This document shows positions 51,664-53,045 of a stretch of DNA of 53,045 bases, in pieces (position 1 is the stretch's first letter; every line of letters begins with the position of its first letter). A program made the position numbers and the translations under genes. The notes under the pieces were generated by a model, which worked only from the letters and a program-made list of their open reading frames with translations, had not been told where the DNA came from and did no database searches. This stretch comes from Anaerolineales bacterium UBA3499 (GTDB lineage Bacteria > Chloroflexota > Anaerolineae > Anaerolineales > UBA11657). The stretch spans positions 22,880-75,924 of the forward strand of contig DFQC01000021.1 in the NCBI GenBank assembly GCA_002377585.1, written 5' to 3'.

Positions 51664-53045
51664 CTAATCATACTTAGCTTTAGAAGAAGCATGTAATTGT
51701 CGTGCCATTACCAAAGCTGCATCGCGGTCAAGCACTTCACCTGCGGCTTGTGCTTCGGTTATTTGTTGCAGTATTGCTCCAATCTCTTGTCCAGGATTAT
51801 ATCCAAATTCCTGTATAAGATCATTTCCATTGATAATGTCTTGCGGTCGGATAAGCTGGTCATATCGATCGAAATAGCCGTCTAAAAGAGCAAACATAGC
51901 GGCAAGCTTTCTCTCCCATAGTTCATGTGGTATTTGTGGGCCATATTTTGATAGTATTTCAGCTAGTGTTAACAAACCCATTTCGATTCCCACAGTGCTG
52001 TTCTTGCGAAAATATGTGTGTATAGATCGAGCTCTAGTAGATGAAATACTATCAGCTTGTGTTGATTTGTGCTTTCTAATAAGACTATCCGCTGCAATTG
52101 ATAGGCTTTCTGGGAGGTCTTCTATTATAGTCATTGCAGATATCATCGTGCATTCCGATTTACTTAGTTTTAACAGATTGACTAGCTTTTTACGCTCAGA
52201 TGATACTGATAGTGAGCGCAAAAGAACTGCTACATACATTAGTTGATAGCGTCGTCTTCTATTGCTCTTGTCAGAGACTGTTTCTGATAGGTACTTTTCC
52301 AATTCTGGTCTAAATTGTCCTGCTGTTGATGCAAACAAACCCAATGCGTATTCACAGGCAGCATCCGGTGTTTTTTTAGGTAATATTATTGCCACTAACG
52401 ATTCGAGAGCACGCAACTTAGATAAAGCTTGTTCTACATTATTATTATCCCAGTCGACAAGAATATAACGCATCATATTTAGGTGAGACAACAAATGGAT
52501 TGCTTGCACTGGGCTCTTGCTAGAGAGGCATCGCATGAACTCATCGCGTACACGTTCTGTCGAAACTTGGCCTAATCTTTCAACGTGTTTACGAATTGCT
52601 GTTCTCGTGTTACGTTTAATTGCGAAGCCTGTTTGTACTGCTATTCTTATAGCTCGTATTAATCTTATAGGATCATCTGTGAAAGATTGTTCCGATACCA
52701 TGCGTATCTCCTTTCTAAGAATATCGTCGAGACCTCCTGTAGGGTCGATGATCTGTTTTGGGTTTTGGCATCGCATAGCAATCGCGTTAATGGTGAAATC
52801 TCTTGACAGCATATCGGATTCAATTCCATTGTGATGCAAGCACGATATGTCTATTACAGTTCTAGCTTCGTTACGGAGAAGTACACGCCCGACTCCTCTT
52901 TTAGCATCAAGTGTGAAGTAGTCGGCATTTAGCTCATCAGCAAGATATCGCGCGCATGCAATGGCATTTCCTTGAATAACGAAATCTAAATCAATAACTG
53001 GATTATTGAGAATTGTTGCACGTATAGCGCCACCTACTAACCATA
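51664..53045 (-). CDS. CCA-adding enzyme/poly(A) polymerase family nucleotidyltransferase (5' end outside window)
   Basis: Class II tRNA nucleotidyltransferase, incomplete at its N-terminus because the frame runs to the right edge. At the edge it reads WLVGGAIRATILNNP, then IDLDFVI with the catalytic Asp-x-Asp, and MLSRDFTINAIAM, PTGGLDDIL and DPIRLIRAIRIAVQTGF, all standard. In the first motif most members have GGAVRD, whereas here the Asp is Ala, a possible change in the active-site loop. The C-terminal half is helical and diverged. Adds CCA to tRNA 3' ends, or acts as a repair or poly(A) enzyme. Confidence 0.9.
   Translation of the reverse strand, partial: WLVGGAIRATILNNPVIDLDFVIQGNAIACARYLADELNADYFTLDAKRGVGRVLLRNEARTVIDISCLHHNGIESDMLSRDFTINAIAMRCQNPKQIIDPTGGLDDILRKEIRMVSEQSFTDDPIRLIRAIRIAVQTGFAIKRNTRTAIRKHVERLGQVSTERVRDEFMRCLSSKSPVQAIHLLSHLNMMRYILVDWDNNNVEQALSKLRALESLVAIILPKKTPDAACEYALGLFASTAGQFRPELEKYLSETVSDKSNRRRRYQLMYVAVLLRSLSVSSERKKLVNLLKLSKSECTMISAMTIIEDLPESLSIAADSLIRKHKSTQADSISSTRARSIHTYFRKNSTVGIEMGLLTLAEILSKYGPQIPHELWERKLAAMFALLDGYFDRYDQLIRPQDIINGNDLIQEFGYNPGQEIGAILQQITEAQAAGEVLDRDAALVMARQLHASSKAKYD

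Overview
The window reads as chromosomal DNA from an AT-rich bacterium (about 39-40% GC by eye), most likely a member of the Chloroflexota. The reasons are gene pairings and families rather than a database match: a WecA-type glycosyltransferase next to upp; a single-TM baseplate-J-like protein between alaS and ruvX/mltG; a zinc-ribbon threonine synthase; pirin; and a C25-like peptidase and TIM-barrel protein beside ftsZ. I see no rRNA, tRNA, CRISPR array, insertion sequence or prophage. No stretch longer than 300 bases lacks a gene.

Layout. 1-4073: WecA-like transferase and upp (minus), then ruvB and queA (plus). 4142-8984: a GldA/GldF-GldG/DUF4340-type ABC transporter operon. 9089-15110: an O6-alkylguanine methyltransferase, then an aspartate-family block (thrC, an odd HAD-like gene, a leader with an attenuator-like hairpin, lysC, asd). 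15192-24122: a minus run of pirin, GT4 glycosyltransferase, orphan substrate-binding lipoprotein, mltG, ruvX, baseplate-J-like protein and alaS. alaS is divergent from tyrS, and their two promoters overlap in the -35 box. 25499-27701: a RodA/FtsW-type SEDS protein and MTA phosphorylase.

The most striking part is 27806-44946, a 17-kb minus-strand run: rpoN (sigma-54), a soluble PAS-GAF-PAS histidine kinase, an NtrC-type activator without a DNA-binding domain, a 103-aa two-TM protein, a 1756-aa TPR protein, a TPR-C25/caspase-like cysteine peptidase with a His/Cys dyad, a TIM-barrel protein that appears to have lost both catalytic glutamates, ftsZ, an 86-aa protein resembling the C-terminal tail of the peptidase, a 63-aa membrane protein and a degenerate LCP protein. 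I found sigma-54 (-24/-12) promoter sequences in front of rpoN, in front of the two-TM/giant-TPR pair, and in front of the peptidase. The first and third match the consensus perfectly. The locus therefore appears to encode its own sigma factor, sensor and activator, to be self-activating, and to control a TPR-scaffolded peptidase physically linked to the division gene ftsZ. This is the best candidate for an undescribed system here. Its function is inference.

45003-53045: trmFO (plus), a convergent GCS2-type ligase (minus), hflX (plus), a 62-aa membrane protein with a weaker sigma-54-like site, a Xer-type tyrosine recombinase, a divergent FkbM methyltransferase, and a CCA-adding enzyme running off the right edge.
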